This document shows positions 63,958-64,000 of a DNA stretch of 64,000 nucleotides, one piece after another; the stretch's first letter is position 1; each line of letters begins with the position of its first letter. Source of the DNA: Cyanobacteriota bacterium (GTDB lineage: Bacteria; Cyanobacteriota; Cyanobacteriia; PCC-6307; Cyanobiaceae); assembly GCA_027620015.1 (NCBI GenBank), contig JAQCGH010000001.1:1-64000 (forward strand). Reading direction: 5' to 3'. Made by a program: the position numbers and the translations under genes. Under the pieces are notes generated by a model. It searched no databases and was not told where the DNA came from. It saw nothing but the letters and a program-made list of their open reading frames with translations.

Positions 63958-64000
63958 AGTCACAAGTATTTTATAAGTCTTGGATTAGCACGGTTTTAAT

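Noticed and set aside
1..64000. CRISPR arrays, prophage genes, transposases, toxin-antitoxin pairs
   Set aside because: No regularly spaced repeats or matching protein motifs were seen on either strand.

Overview
The window comes from a phycobilisome-containing picocyanobacterium of the Synechococcus/Cyanobium type. The markers are an allophycocyanin alpha-B gene (apcD), a cytochrome b6f haem c cofactor-assembly (CCB-type) gene, PxcA/CemA, a Psb32-like TPM protein, HemJ, a cyanobacterial Hfq next to dapF, CobN with B12-dependent MetH, and several small proteins of the sort found in that clade (named from family knowledge; no search was run). Genes are dense, often overlap by 1-30 bases, and many start with GTG or TTG. 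I saw no rRNA, CRISPR array, prophage or insertion sequence.

Layout. 0-3.3 kb: an L,D-transpeptidase-like lipoprotein gene broken by a 17-bp tandem duplication, an NTF2-like protein, and an overlapping pair of family-2 glycosyltransferase and GH57-type glycosidase. 3.3-8.2 kb: a leftward run of GAF-GGDEF protein, DUF1611 P-loop protein, PLP racemase, prohibitin-like SPFH protein and SDR; the DUF1611/racemase pair suggests D-amino-acid chemistry. 8.2-14.4 kb: pterin dehydratase, aldose epimerase, three small genes, a DUF4912 protein and leuS. 14.4-20.9 kb: hfq diverging from dapF (with an unusual Cys-rich C-terminal extension), cysteine desulfurase, DUF1995, DUF4330, a PBP4-type carboxypeptidase, a coiled-coil protein and coaD.

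21-27 kb: flavin reductase, uvrC, a small secreted Cys protein and an Fe-S photolyase form a compact rightward group, followed by hemJ, a PHP phosphoesterase and an unknown protein. 27-36 kb: cobN facing ilvE-metH, a cobalamin-linked neighbourhood completed by cobU at 60 kb. 36-42 kb: DUF2237, an SDR, gpsA, a PhzF-like protein, a SpoIID/LytB-like protein, an Ap4A phosphorylase-like protein and a group-3 sigma factor.

42.3-46 kb is visibly richer in A+T: a DUF3370 exported protein, a protein joining a ribbon-helix-helix-like N terminus to a C-terminal J domain, and about 800 bases without a convincing gene but with direct and inverted repeats, ending at the apcD terminator. 46-55 kb: apcD, rlmD, pheT, rpmG, rpsR, an RNase II/R enzyme and an FAD oxidoreductase. 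55-62.7 kb: metG, lptC, a CCB-like gene, psb32-like, pxcA, cobU, trmL and a LysM/M23 endopeptidase. 62.7-64 kb: tRNA-Met(CAT), a small conserved protein, and a 2-Cys peroxiredoxin with clustered palindromes upstream and a clear terminator downstream.

Most of the window is core housekeeping and photosynthesis. The points most worth checking are the Cys-rich DapF tail, the duplication-broken transpeptidase, the RHH-J-domain protein with the odd intergenic tract beside it, and the DUF1611-racemase operon.
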